Shown: piece after piece, positions 41,577 through 50,904 of the stretch | How the letters are laid out: every line of letters starts with the position of its first letter | How positions within the stretch are numbered: position 1 is the first letter of the stretch | Origin: Minicystis rosea | Lineage (GTDB): Bacteria; Myxococcota_A; Polyangia; Polyangiales; Polyangiaceae | Reading direction: 5' to 3' | DNA: 64,000 nt | Assembly: GCA_001931535.1 (NCBI GenBank) | Contig: CP016211.1 | Span: 5,997,573 to 6,061,572, forward strand | The notes under the pieces: model-generated | The model's database searches: none | What the model saw: only the letters and a program-made list of their open reading frames with translations | Told to the model about the DNA's origin: nothing | Program-made: the position numbers and the translations under genes

Positions 41577-42986
41577 ATGAGCAAGAAGGACAAAGACAAG
41601 GACAAGCGCAAGAAGACCGATGGCCATGAGCGATCGGCGTGGATGGGTGATCTGCGCCCGAGCCGAGGCGAGAGCCGCCGCGAAGCGAAGAGCGCCATGC
41701 CGCCGCCGCTTTCCGCCATGCCGCCGGCGACCGAGCCGTCTCGGCTGAGCAGCCCCGTTCCCGATCTCGGGGTCGACGTGAACCCGCACATTCCGCCGCT
41801 GCGTCCGCTCTCGTTCGACAGCGCGTCGCTCGATGACCTCGGCGAGGACTCGCTCGCGGACATCGCGCCGATCGGGCCCACGGAGCCCTTCGGTGACGTC
41901 GATGCGAGCGTCGACAGCCACGCCGCTCCGCCGCGCACGGCGCGCTCGCCCAGCGTCGAGCAGCTCGAGCAACAGATTCGCGATCTCGAAGCGCGGCTCG
42001 ACGAGATGATCGGCCGCGGCGGGGCTCCGCCGTCGTCCACCGGACGAGCGGCCTCGGCACCGCCGCCCGTGGCGCCCGAGCCCGTGAAAGCCGCGCCGAT
42101 CGAGGCGCCGCCAGCCGATGCGCCGCGCGTGCCCACGGCGCGCGAGCTGCTCTCTCCGGATTTCTATTTGCGACAGTGGGGCCGCTCCGGGCTCCGGCGG
42201 CGCGCGGAAGAGGTCGACGAGTTCGGATTCGATCCGAAATACGAGGCGCGTCTCCTGCCGTTCCTCGACTTTCTCTACAAGAATTATTTCCGCGTCGAGA
42301 CGACGGGCACGGAGCACATTCCCGAAGAGGGGCGCTGCCTCGTGGTGGCCAATCACTCGGGTGGGCCGCTGCCGTACGACGGCGTGGTGCTACGTACGGC
42401 GGTGCGACGCGAGCACGCGACGCATCGAGAGCTCCGCTGGTTGGCGGAGGATTTCGTCTATCACCTGCCCTTCGTGGGGACGGCGATGAACCGGCTCGGC
42501 GCGGTGCGCGCGTGCCAGGAGAACGCCGAGCGGCTGCTCGAAGGCGGGAGCCTCGTGGCCGTGTTCCCCGAGGGCGCGAAGGGCATCGGCAAGCTCTTCA
42601 AGGATCGTTATCGGCTGCAGCGCTTCGGGCGTGGAGGCTTCATTCGCCTGTGCCTGCGCACCGGGACGCCGATCGTGCCGAGCGCGATCGTCGGCGCGGA
42701 AGAGGCGAGCCCGATGCTCTATCGCATCGAGTACCTGACCAAGACGATGGGGATCCCGTTCCTACCGATCACGCCGACCTTCCCCGCGCTCGGTCCCGTC
42801 GGGCTCCTGCCCGCGCCGACGAAATGGAAGATCGTGTTCGGCGAGCCCATTCACTTCGATGGATACGGGCCCGAGGCGGCCGACGACGAGGTCCTCGTGG
42901 GGCGGCTCTCGGAGCGCGTGCGGGTGACGATCCAAGCGCTCTTGGATCGTACGCTCTCGGAGCGCCGATCGGTGTGGTTCGGATGA
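41577..42986 (+). CDS. PlsC-family acyltransferase with long disordered N-terminus
   Basis: A 469-residue protein. The first ~190 residues are low-complexity (a basic KKDKDKDKRKK start, then Pro/Ala/Ser-rich) with a coiled-coil segment (VEQLEQQIRDLEARLDEMI). The C-terminal ~270 residues are a 1-acyl-glycerol-phosphate acyltransferase-type domain: VANHSGGPLPYDG (H-x4-D type site) and FPEGAKGIGK. It probably acylates a lysophospholipid or related alcohol at the inner membrane. TruB follows with an ATGA overlap. The N-terminal extension is unusual for the family and may mediate protein contacts. Confidence 0.87.
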   Translation: MSKKDKDKDKRKKTDGHERSAWMGDLRPSRGESRREAKSAMPPPLSAMPPATEPSRLSSPVPDLGVDVNPHIPPLRPLSFDSASLDDLGEDSLADIAPIGPTEPFGDVDASVDSHAAPPRTARSPSVEQLEQQIRDLEARLDEMIGRGGAPPSSTGRAASAPPPVAPEPVKAAPIEAPPADAPRVPTARELLSPDFYLRQWGRSGLRRRAEEVDEFGFDPKYEARLLPFLDFLYKNYFRVETTGTEHIPEEGRCLVVANHSGGPLPYDGVVLRTAVRREHATHRELRWLAEDFVYHLPFVGTAMNRLGAVRACQENAERLLEGGSLVAVFPEGAKGIGKLFKDRYRLQRFGRGGFIRLCLRTGTPIVPSAIVGAEEASPMLYRIEYLTKTMGIPFLPITPTFPALGPVGLLPAPTKWKIVFGEPIHFDGYGPEAADDEVLVGRLSERVRVTIQALLDRTLSERRSVWFG

Positions 42987-43915
42987 GCGAGAAGTCTGCG
43001 ATCGACGGGGTCGCCGTCGTCGACAAGCCGGGCGGCATGACGAGCCACGACGTGGTCGCGCGCGTGCGGCGGCTCTTGGGCACGCGTCGCGTCGGGCACG
43101 CGGGCACGCTCGATCCGATGGCCACCGGCGTGCTCGTGGTGCTCGTCGGCGAGGCCACCAAGCTCGGCCCTTACGTGACCGCGCACGAGAAGCGCTACGA
43201 GGCGCGCGTGGCCTTCGGGATGGCGACGGACACGCTCGATCGCGAGGGCACGCCGACCGCGCACGCGGAGGTGCCGGCGTGGCTCGGTGAGGAGATCGCT
43301 GGCGGCGGAGGCCCGCGCCTCGCCGCCGCGATTGCGGACGAGCGCGCGCGTAGAGAGCAGATTCCGCCGGCGTTCTCGGCGATCCAGGTTGATGGCCGGC
43401 GCAGCTACGATCGTGCCCGCGCCGGTGAGGTGGTGGAGCTCCCCGCACGCCCCGTGGAGGTGATCGATTTGCAGATGCTCGGCGGCGCCGTGCCCGCGGC
43501 ACCCGAGCTGCCGTTCGTGGATCTCGCGCTCGTCGTGAGCAAAGGGTTCTACGTGCGCTCGCTGGCGCGCGATCTCGGCGATCGCTTGGGCGTCCCTGCA
43601 CATCTCACGGCGTTGCGACGTACGGCGAGCGGGCCGTTCACGCTCGCGACGGCGCGACCGCTCGATGCGGAGGCGCTGCGCGGGGGCATCGTGCCGCTCG
43701 ACGAAGCGGCGCGCGCGGCGCTTCCCATCGGCCGGCTGACGGAGGACGGCGTGCTGCGCGCGCGCCGGGGACAACGCATTTCCCTCGACGATTTCACGGA
43801 AGCTCCGCCGGATCACGAGACGGCGGCGTGGCTCGATGCGAACGGTCGGCTGGTGGCCGTGGGCGGGCGCGAGGACGGCGAGCGCTTCATCCTTCATCGA
43901 GGATTTACCGCGTGA
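42983..43915 (+). CDS. truB: tRNA pseudouridine(55) synthase TruB
   Basis: A 310-residue pseudouridine synthase that makes Psi55 in the T loop of tRNAs. The catalytic Asp is D44 in GHAGTLDPMATG, and VVDKPGGMTSHDVV, the RYEARVAFGMATDTLD strand and KGFYVRSLARDLG are all family hallmarks. The C-terminal part is a PUA-like tail of normal length. ATG 42983 overlaps the acyltransferase stop, so the two are translationally coupled. Confidence 0.95.
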   Translation: MSEKSAIDGVAVVDKPGGMTSHDVVARVRRLLGTRRVGHAGTLDPMATGVLVVLVGEATKLGPYVTAHEKRYEARVAFGMATDTLDREGTPTAHAEVPAWLGEEIAGGGGPRLAAAIADERARREQIPPAFSAIQVDGRRSYDRARAGEVVELPARPVEVIDLQMLGGAVPAAPELPFVDLALVVSKGFYVRSLARDLGDRLGVPAHLTALRRTASGPFTLATARPLDAEALRGGIVPLDEAARAALPIGRLTEDGVLRARRGQRISLDDFTEAPPDHETAAWLDANGRLVAVGGREDGERFILHRGFTA

Positions 43916-44048
43916 TCGCAGCCACGAAGCGCGACGTACGGCGATTCATCGATGGGTGTCCGGAGATGTCCGCCCCGAACCACGGCGCGGTTCACAAGGT
44001 TGCGGAAGAGGCCCGCGCTCCGGTACGCTCGCTCCGCAGGAGCCCGAT

Positions 44049-45319
44049 TTGAGCCCAAATATTGCGCCACTTGGTTGGCCGGCGCTCGCAGGGGCCATCG
44101 TCTCCGCGGCGCTCGGCGCGCTGTTCGCCGGAGCGGATACCGCGCTCACGAGCCTGAGCTCGACCCGGCTGGAGGCGCTCATCGATCAAGCCGAGCCGGC
44201 CGACAAGCAGGCCTACGAGCGCATTCAGCGTGAGGACGCCAAGATGCGCTCGCGCTATTTGCTCGGGCGCGTGGCGACCACGGTGGCCGCCGTCGTGTGC
44301 TTGCTCGCGTTCTTCGCGGACACGGTCCCAGCGATGGCCGGGTGGCTGAGCGCCGTGGTGAGCGTGGTGCTGATCGCGCTCTTGTTCGAGATCAGCACCA
44401 CATTGGCGCGAAAGCACGCGGATCGCGCCGCGCTCCTCGCGGCTCGCTGGTTCCGTCCGCTCGAGCTGTCCATGATCCCGCTGGCGGCGCCGCTCGGTTG
44501 GCTCGGGGGCGGCTCGGCAAGAGGGATGGCGAGCTGACGCCCGATCCCAAGGTCGCCGAGGCCGAGGTGGAGGCGCTCGTCGACGAAGGCGAGCGCTCCG
44601 GCGTGCTGGCGAGCGAGCCGGCGGAGATGATCCGCAACGTGCTCGAGTTCGCCGATCGCACGGCGAAGGACGTGATGATCCCGCGCGGCGAGGTCGAGGC
44701 CATCGACGTGGCCACGCCCATCGCCGACGTGCTCCGCCTCGTCGCCGAGAGCGGCCACTCGCGCTACCCGGTGTACCGCGATCAAATCGACAACATCGTG
44801 GGCCTTCTCTACGCGAAGGATCTGTTCAAGGCCGCTCACTTCGAGGAGGAGCCGGCGTCGAAGCGCCAGGTGAAGCGTGTCGAGGATCTGGTCCGCCAGC
44901 CGGCCAATTTCGTGGCGGAGTCGCAGCCGCTCTCGTCGCTGCTCCGCGAGATGCGGCAGCTCCGGCAGCACCTCGCCATCGTGGTGGACGAGTTCGGCAA
45001 CGTGTCCGGCATCGTGACGCTGGAGGACGTGCTCGAAAAGATCGTGGGCGAGATCCGCGACGAGCACGACGTGCCCATCGAGGATCTCGGCGACGGCCGC
45101 GTGGTCGCGGACGCGACGGTGTCGATGAAGGAGCTCTGCGCCTACCTCGGCGCGGACATCGGCACGCTGCGCGAGGACGAATCGCTGGGTCGGATGCTGA
45201 CGGATCACCTCGGGAAGATCCCCGAGGTGGGCACCGCGTTCAGCAAGTTCGGGCTGCGCTTCGTGGTGCGAGATTCGGACGAGAAGCACATCGGCAAGGT
45301 CGAGGTGGCGCGCGTCTGA
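44049..45319 (+). pseudogene. CorC/HlyC-type CBS-domain membrane protein (DUF21 family), single-base frameshift
   Basis: The start is TTG 44049 with GGAG six bases upstream. The first frame gives the DUF21 membrane domain with three or four spans (LAGAIVSAALGALFAG, AVVCLLAFFADTVPA, SAVVSVVLIALLFE). It stops at 44537, because one base is missing in the G run 44505-44509. The other frame carries GKRDGELTPDPK and the paired CBS domains (DVMIPRGEVEAIDV, HLAIVVDEFGNVSGIVTLED), then a CorC_HlyC domain. Restoring one G joins them as W-L-G-G-R-L-G-K-R. The family is linked to magnesium or cobalt transport and stress; the gene is probably intact. Confidence 0.85.
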
Positions 45320-45402
45320 CAGGCGATCGGGCTCGGTGTCGCGCGCGCCCCGAGGAGGCCGATCCCCTTTCAATTCGGGCCTCGGCGCGATACTCCTCTA
45401 AC

Positions 45403-46890
45403 GTGCAGCGCCGTCCGCCGCCCGACCCGATGCCCTTGTTTTCGGCCGCGGCTATGTCCGCGGCGGCGCGCGCGAGGGCGATCGTGGCCGAGGCAAAGGC
45501 CGCTTCCGCCGTGCCCGCACCGGAGCCTGAGGCCGGGCCTCCGGTGATCTCGGTCGGTGAGCTCGATCGCCGGCTGAAGCGGCTGCTCGAAGGCAACACC
45601 GCGGACGTGCACGTGGAGGGCGAGATCTCCGGCCTGAAAGAGCCGGCGAGCGGCCACATGTACTTCACCCTCAAGGACGAGGGCGAGGACGCCGCGATCG
45701 AGTGCGTGATGTACCGGACGGCGCCGGCACGATCGCGGAAGCTGCTCGCGGAGGGCGCGCGCGTGGTGCTGATCGGGCGCGCCACCGTGTATGCGCCCCG
45801 CGGACGGCTGCAGTTCACGGCGGAGCAGGCCCGGCCCGCCGGTCGGGGTGCGCTGCTCGAGGCGCTCGAGCGGCTCAAGGAGAAGCTCGCGGGAGAAGGG
45901 CTGTTCGCAGCGGATCGCAAGCGGCCGCTGCCCGCCGAGCCGAAGGTGATCGGCGTGGTGACGAGCGGCGATGGCGCGGCCATCCACGACATCATCAAGG
46001 TGGCCTTCCGGCGCGGGCCGGTGCGCATCCTCTTGGCGCGGGCGCCGGTGCAGGGCGCAGGCGCGGGTGAGCGGCTCGCGCGGGCGCTCCTGATGCTCTC
46101 GCGCGTGCCCGAGGTGGAGGCGATCATCCTCGGGCGCGGCGGCGGATCGGCGGACGATCTCGCGGCCTTCAACGACGAAGGGTTGGTGCGGCAAGTCGCG
46201 GCCAGTCGAGTGCCGGTGGTGTCCGCCGTGGGCCACGAGATCGATGTGTCGCTGACCGATCTCGCGGCCGACGCACGCGCGTCCACGCCATCGCAGGCCG
46301 CCGAGCTCTTGGTGCCCGATGCCGAGGCGCGCGCCGCTGCGATCACGCATCTCCGCGCGCGGATGGCGCGGGCCATGCGCCAGGAGATCATGGCGGCGCG
46401 CACGACGCTGGAGCGGCAAGCGACGCGGCTCGGCACGCCGGAGCGCCTGCTCGCCGAGCACCGGCAACGCCTCGACGAAGCTTCGATGCGCCTCGGTGCG
46501 GCGATGCGCCGCCGGACGAGCGAGGGTCACGATCAGGTGGCGCGGCTCGAACGAAGGCTCATCGCGCGGCATCCGAGCGCGGTGCTGGCCGGGGCGCGCG
46601 CGGCAATCGCGCCCCTGAAGGTGCGGCTCGCGGCGGCCATGCGCGCGCGGCTCGCGACGCTCGGTGAAGAGCTCGGCGGCGCGGCGGCGCGGCTCGATGC
46701 GATGTCGCCGCTCTCGGTGTTGGCGCGCGGCTACGCGATCGTGACCGGGCCGAATGGGCGCGCCGTCACGGACGCAGCCGAAGTGCGTCCCGGCGATGCC
46801 CTCCGTGTGCGCGTGCACCGCGGGACGGTCGATGCGATGGTGGTGGCCGGCGCCGAGTCGCGCCGCACGGACGAAGGGAAGGCGCGTTGA
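45403..46890 (+). CDS. xseA: exodeoxyribonuclease VII large subunit
   Basis: A 495-residue nuclease subunit. The OB-fold N-terminus (VISVGELDRRLKRLLEG, VHVEGEISGLKEPASGHMYF, DAAIECVMYRT) binds DNA. The catalytic domain carries IGVVTSGDGAAIHDII, ILGRGGGSADDLAAFND and SAVGHEIDVSLTDLAAD, and long coiled helices follow. With XseB it degrades single-stranded DNA in both directions; no xseB gene is in this window. I used GTG 45403; ATG 45430 is an alternative, and a TAACGT box at 45399-45404 makes the later start tempting. The stop overlaps the aroE TTG start. Confidence 0.95.
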   Translation: MQRRPPPDPMPLFSAAAMSAAARARAIVAEAKAASAVPAPEPEAGPPVISVGELDRRLKRLLEGNTADVHVEGEISGLKEPASGHMYFTLKDEGEDAAIECVMYRTAPARSRKLLAEGARVVLIGRATVYAPRGRLQFTAEQARPAGRGALLEALERLKEKLAGEGLFAADRKRPLPAEPKVIGVVTSGDGAAIHDIIKVAFRRGPVRILLARAPVQGAGAGERLARALLMLSRVPEVEAIILGRGGGSADDLAAFNDEGLVRQVAASRVPVVSAVGHEIDVSLTDLAADARASTPSQAAELLVPDAEARAAAITHLRARMARAMRQEIMAARTTLERQATRLGTPERLLAEHRQRLDEASMRLGAAMRRRTSEGHDQVARLERRLIARHPSAVLAGARAAIAPLKVRLAAAMRARLATLGEELGGAAARLDAMSPLSVLARGYAIVTGPNGRAVTDAAEVRPGDALRVRVHRGTVDAMVVAGAESRRTDEGKAR

Positions 46891-47819
46891 GCCGCAAGCT
46901 TCGTTTCTCGCTCCTCGGTCACCCGGTGCGCCACTCGGTCTCGCCGATCATGTGCGGCGCGGCCTTCGCCGCGCTGGGCTTGCCCCACGTCTACACCGCG
47001 ATCGACGTACCCAGCGAGGCCGGCCTCACGCGCATCCTCGAAGATCTCCGGGCCGGCACCATCGCCGGCTGCAACGTCACGATCCCTTACAAACGCGCGG
47101 TCTTCGCCGCCGCGGATCTGCGCGCCGCGAGCGCGAACGAGGTGGGCGCGGCCAACGTCCTGGTGCGCGCGGATCGCGGGCGGATCATGGCACACAACAC
47201 CGACGCCGACGCGCTCGCGCAAGATCTCGGGGCGCTGCTCGACGGGCGACCGCGGCTCCGCGCCGCCATCATCGGCGGCGGCGGCGCGGCGCTGGCAGCA
47301 CTGATCGCCTGCCGCAAGCTCGGCTTCAAGGTGGTGTGCGCGGCCTCGCGCTCGTGGAGCAGCTCCGAGGCCGTGCTCGAATCGGCGACCGCGCAGGCCG
47401 CGCGCGCGATGGGCGCGCTCACCATGCCGTGGCCGCGCTCGGACGGCGCCGCGCCCTCGGGCAAGCTCTCGCAGGCGATGCGATTGCAATGGAGCGAGCT
47501 CGCCGAAGGCGCGGACTGCGTGATCCAAGCGACGAGCGCGGGCATGCACGGCGCCGATCCGGGCGAGGACGTGAGCACCATCGTTCCATGGTCCAAGCTG
47601 CCCGCGCACGCGGTCGTGTACGACGTCGTCTACAACCCGCGCGAGACGCCCTTCCTGCGATCCGCGCGCGCGCACGGGCTCACCGCCGAAGGCGGCCTCG
47701 GGATGTTGGTGCGCCAAGCCGCGCTCTCGATCCAGCTCTGGACGGGGCTCACGCCGCCGCTCGATCACATGCGACGCGCCGCCGAGGAGGCGCTCGACGC
47801 GCGGAGCCGAACGCCTTGA
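46887..47819 (+). CDS. aroE: shikimate dehydrogenase
   Basis: A 310-residue NADP-dependent shikimate dehydrogenase, which reduces 3-dehydroshikimate in aromatic amino acid synthesis. Motifs are GHPVRHSVSPIM, NVTIPYKR with the catalytic Lys, HNTDADA, the glycine loop GGGGAALAA and YDVVYNPRETPFL. The start is TTG 46887, overlapping the xseA stop (TTGA). A stretch of about 20 residues around GALTMPWPRSDG is an insertion relative to compact homologues. The neighbour downstream also starts inside its stop. Confidence 0.92.
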   Translation: MSRKLRFSLLGHPVRHSVSPIMCGAAFAALGLPHVYTAIDVPSEAGLTRILEDLRAGTIAGCNVTIPYKRAVFAAADLRAASANEVGAANVLVRADRGRIMAHNTDADALAQDLGALLDGRPRLRAAIIGGGGAALAALIACRKLGFKVVCAASRSWSSSEAVLESATAQAARAMGALTMPWPRSDGAAPSGKLSQAMRLQWSELAEGADCVIQATSAGMHGADPGEDVSTIVPWSKLPAHAVVYDVVYNPRETPFLRSARAHGLTAEGGLGMLVRQAALSIQLWTGLTPPLDHMRRAAEEALDARSRTP

Positions 47820-49993
47820 ACGGCGACGGCGGCCCGAGCAGCGCGAGCACGCTGACCGCGGTGACGCCGCGGAGCGATCGACCTGCCTCCGACGACGCCG
47901 GTGCCTCCGGCGCGGCCGCCTCCCCTTGGCCGAGCGTGCGCGTGCAGCGCGATCTCGGGCGGGCCCGCCGCGAGTGGCTGCACACGAACGGCGCGGGCGC
48001 CTATGGAAGCTCGACGCTCGCGGGCCTGCACACGCGCCGCTACCACGGGCTCTTGGTCGCCGCGCTCGATCCTCCGCGCGGTCGCCACGTGATGATCTCG
48101 CACATGGACACGACCGTGCTCGGCCCGCGCGGCGCTGCGGGCGCGAGCATGCGCTACGGCGGTCGCCCCGCGTGGGAGCTGGCGAAGCATCAATTCCCGG
48201 GCGTGGATCCGCGCGCCACACCGTTTCATCTGGAGCGCTTCGATCAGGATCCCCTCCCCCGCTTCACGTACGACATCGGCGGCGGGGAGCTCGAAATCAC
48301 GCTCGCGCTCGTGCGCGGCGAGAACGCGCTCGTGATGCGCTACGCGTATGCGGGGAAGCTGCCGCTCGATCTGCGCGTCCGTCCGCTCATCGCCGCGCGC
48401 CATTTCCACAAGCTCACGCGCGAGCACGGCGGCATGCTCCAGCGCGTCGAGCTCCGGCCCACCGAAGGCGGCGCCGCGACCTCCACGAGCGGCGCGCCGC
48501 CCGGTGAGATGCGCGTTCAGCCCAGGCGCGAGCTGCCGCGCATCTGCTTCCGTTACGAGGGCACGTTCGTGGGCTCGCCCGATTGGTGGCGGCGCTTCGA
48601 ATACCTCGCCGAGCGCGATCGCGGCCTCGATTACGAAGAGGATCTCTGGACCCCCGGCGTCTTCGAGATGCCTCTCCGCGACGGCGCGCCGGTGTGGCTC
48701 GTGGCCGGCGTCGAGCGGCTCCCCGAAGGCGAGCCCGCGGCGCTGATGGAAGCCGCGCGCCATGCGCTCCTGGCCGAAGATCCCGGCCCCGGCGTGCCGC
48801 TCGTGCAGCGCCGGCTCACCGTCGCGGCGGAGGTGTTTCGCGCCGATCTCGCGCGGCGTCCCGGCGTCATCGCGGGCTACCCGTGGTTCGAAGTGTGGGG
48901 CCGTGCCGCGCTCGCCGCGCTTCCCGGTCTCTATCTCGTGCCCGGTCGCCGTGACGGCGCGCTGCGCGTCCTACGCGAGCTCACCGCCGCGATGCAGGAC
49001 GGCCTCGTACCCAACCGCATGCCCGAGCCGGCCTTCGTTCCGAACAGCGCTCACGGTGCCGGCAACGGCGCGCCCGATCACGCTTCCGCCGACGCCACGC
49101 TCTGGCTCTTCGAGGCCGCGCGCCACGTCGCCGACACGCTCGGCGATGGGCATCCCTTCGTCACCGACGAGCTCCTCCTCGCGCTCCACGACGCCTTCGA
49201 AGCGATCCTGCGCGGCACGCGCCACGGCATTCACCTCTCGGCCGACGGGCTCTTCGTCGCAGGGCGCCCGGGCGACGCGCTCACGTGGATGGATGCGCGC
49301 GTCGCCGGCACGCCCGTCACCTCGCGCGCCGGCTGCGCCGTCGAGCTCTCCGCGCTGTGGGCGCGCGGCTGCGACACGCTCGCGCGCCTCGCGCACGCCG
49401 CGGGCGACACGGTCCTCGCGACGCGCGCGCTGGCCGAGCGCGATCGCACGCGCGCCGCCTTCCACGCGCGGTTCTGGTGCGAAGAGACCGGCTATCCGTA
49501 CGACACCATCGCCGAGCCCCAAGGCGACGAGGTCGCCTTTCACGACGCCTCCGTGCGGCCCAATGCCGTCATCGCGCTCGCCGTCGATCCTGCCTGCTTC
49601 ACCGCCGATCGCGCGCGCAGGCTGCTCGATCGCGCGCGCCGCGAGCTGGTCACGCCCGCGGGCCTGCGCACGCTCGCGCCCTCCGATGCACGCTACCTCG
49701 GTCGTTATGGCGGCGACGTGAAGGCGCGCGACGGCGCCTGTCACCAAGGCTCCGTGTGGCCTTGGCTCCTCGGCTTCTATGCGCGCGCCGCGCTGCGCGC
49801 CGGCGTCGAGGACACCGCATCCATCGAGCACCTCGTCACCTCCGCCGCGCACACCGAGATCGCGCTCGGCCACACCGCAGAGCTCTCCGACGGCGACGCG
49901 CCGCATTTCCCCGGCGGCTGCTTCGCGCATGCGTGCAGCGTCGCCGAGCTGCTGCGCGTGCTCGCGTGGGATCTCCCGCGCGCCGCTCCATGA
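47816..49993 (+). CDS. glycogen debranching enzyme (amylo-alpha-1,6-glucosidase type)
   Basis: About 725 residues from TTG 47816, which overlaps the aroE stop. After a low-complexity start of ~45 residues comes the GDE N-terminal beta domain (REWLHTNGAGAYGSSTLAG, LHTRRYHGLLVAAL). The C-terminal (alpha/alpha)6 barrel has WFEVWGRAALAALPGLYL, NRMPEPAFVPN and the long helical region ending CHQGSVWPWLLGFY. The family hydrolyses alpha-1,6 branches of glycogen-like glucans. The cytochrome lipoprotein gene overlaps its end. The exact start is uncertain. Confidence 0.88.
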   Translation: MNGDGGPSSASTLTAVTPRSDRPASDDAGASGAAASPWPSVRVQRDLGRARREWLHTNGAGAYGSSTLAGLHTRRYHGLLVAALDPPRGRHVMISHMDTTVLGPRGAAGASMRYGGRPAWELAKHQFPGVDPRATPFHLERFDQDPLPRFTYDIGGGELEITLALVRGENALVMRYAYAGKLPLDLRVRPLIAARHFHKLTREHGGMLQRVELRPTEGGAATSTSGAPPGEMRVQPRRELPRICFRYEGTFVGSPDWWRRFEYLAERDRGLDYEEDLWTPGVFEMPLRDGAPVWLVAGVERLPEGEPAALMEAARHALLAEDPGPGVPLVQRRLTVAAEVFRADLARRPGVIAGYPWFEVWGRAALAALPGLYLVPGRRDGALRVLRELTAAMQDGLVPNRMPEPAFVPNSAHGAGNGAPDHASADATLWLFEAARHVADTLGDGHPFVTDELLLALHDAFEAILRGTRHGIHLSADGLFVAGRPGDALTWMDARVAGTPVTSRAGCAVELSALWARGCDTLARLAHAAGDTVLATRALAERDRTRAAFHARFWCEETGYPYDTIAEPQGDEVAFHDASVRPNAVIALAVDPACFTADRARRLLDRARRELVTPAGLRTLAPSDARYLGRYGGDVKARDGACHQGSVWPWLLGFYARAALRAGVEDTASIEHLVTSAAHTEIALGHTAELSDGDAPHFPGGCFAHACSVAELLRVLAWDLPRAAP

Positions 49994-50628
49994 TGCCGAT
50001 GCCCGTGGCCCGACACCTCCTCTTCGCGAGCCTCCTCCTCGCATCGTGCAGCCCTGCGCCGCTCGCGAATGCTCCTGCGCCGACGCCTGTAGCCAAGGCC
50101 CCTGCCGTCGATCTCTGTCGAAGCGCGCCCCCGCTGGTGCGCGAGCACCGCGGGCTCCTGCGCCACGCGCGCTGCGAAACCGAGGTGCAAGAGACGATGC
50201 GCACGGTGAGCGCAGAGCTCGGCAAGCCGTGCAACCATTGCCACGCGCGCAAGCAGGAAGTCCCCGAGAGCGAGGATTATCCGGCGAAGACACCGACCAA
50301 AGAGATCGCCGATTGGATGAGCGCGCACCTGATGACGGCCATCAAGCCCGCCGACGGATCGCCTCTCCACTGCCGCTCTTGCCACACCGACGAGCACGGC
50401 CGCCCGATCGCGAAGATCCTCGGCTCTCCGCGCGATCCCGTGAAGGTGAACGAGTGGATGAGCCTCGTCATGGTGCGCCGTTTCGTCGCTGCCGACGGCA
50501 CCAAGCTGCGCTGTCGGAGCTGCCATGAAGGCACACCGGGGACGGCGTCTTTCCGACCGAAGGTGATCCTGCAAAGCGAGCAGCTCCCGAATCACATCGC
50601 CGGCAGCAAAGACACCTCCGCCTTCTGA
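49990..50628 (+). CDS. triheme c-type cytochrome lipoprotein
   Basis: A 212-residue protein with a lipoprotein signal ending LLLASC and three CxxCH heme sites: CNHCH, CRSCH (in LHCRSCHTD) and CRSCH (in LRCRSCHEG). The text METxxxSAELGKPCNHCHA-like around the first site (MRTVSAELGKPCNHCH) and MSLVMVRRF before the third recall the tetraheme subunit of photosynthetic reaction centres, in which a Met upstream ligates the heme. It should be a periplasmic electron carrier tethered to a membrane. ATG 49990 overlaps the debranching enzyme stop. Confidence 0.85.
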   Translation: MMPMPVARHLLFASLLLASCSPAPLANAPAPTPVAKAPAVDLCRSAPPLVREHRGLLRHARCETEVQETMRTVSAELGKPCNHCHARKQEVPESEDYPAKTPTKEIADWMSAHLMTAIKPADGSPLHCRSCHTDEHGRPIAKILGSPRDPVKVNEWMSLVMVRRFVAADGTKLRCRSCHEGTPGTASFRPKVILQSEQLPNHIAGSKDTSAF

Positions 50629-50904
50629 CGAAGGCGATCGAAGGCGTCCCCGATCGCGCCTCGGGAGAGGCCTGCGATCCGCACGTTCGCGACCATGCCG
50701 CGCGCCGTTCGTCGTCGCGCCCGCGCCGTTGCCAGCGCGGAGCGAGCCTGCATTGCGGCTCGGGGCACACCCGCTCGACGTCCTGAGACCATCGGCCATC
50801 CGCGCGCCGGCCGCACACTCCCGCGCAGCAGGATCGGGAGCGAGAGTTGCCCTCCCAACATCGTATCAGCGGCGCGCTCGCGCGCCCCGAGGAGCCCTCC
50901 GCCC

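Noticed and set aside
45399..45404. TAACGT as the -10 box of xseA
   Set aside because: No suitable -35 box lies 16-18 bases upstream and the GTG start overlaps it; not listed as a promoter.
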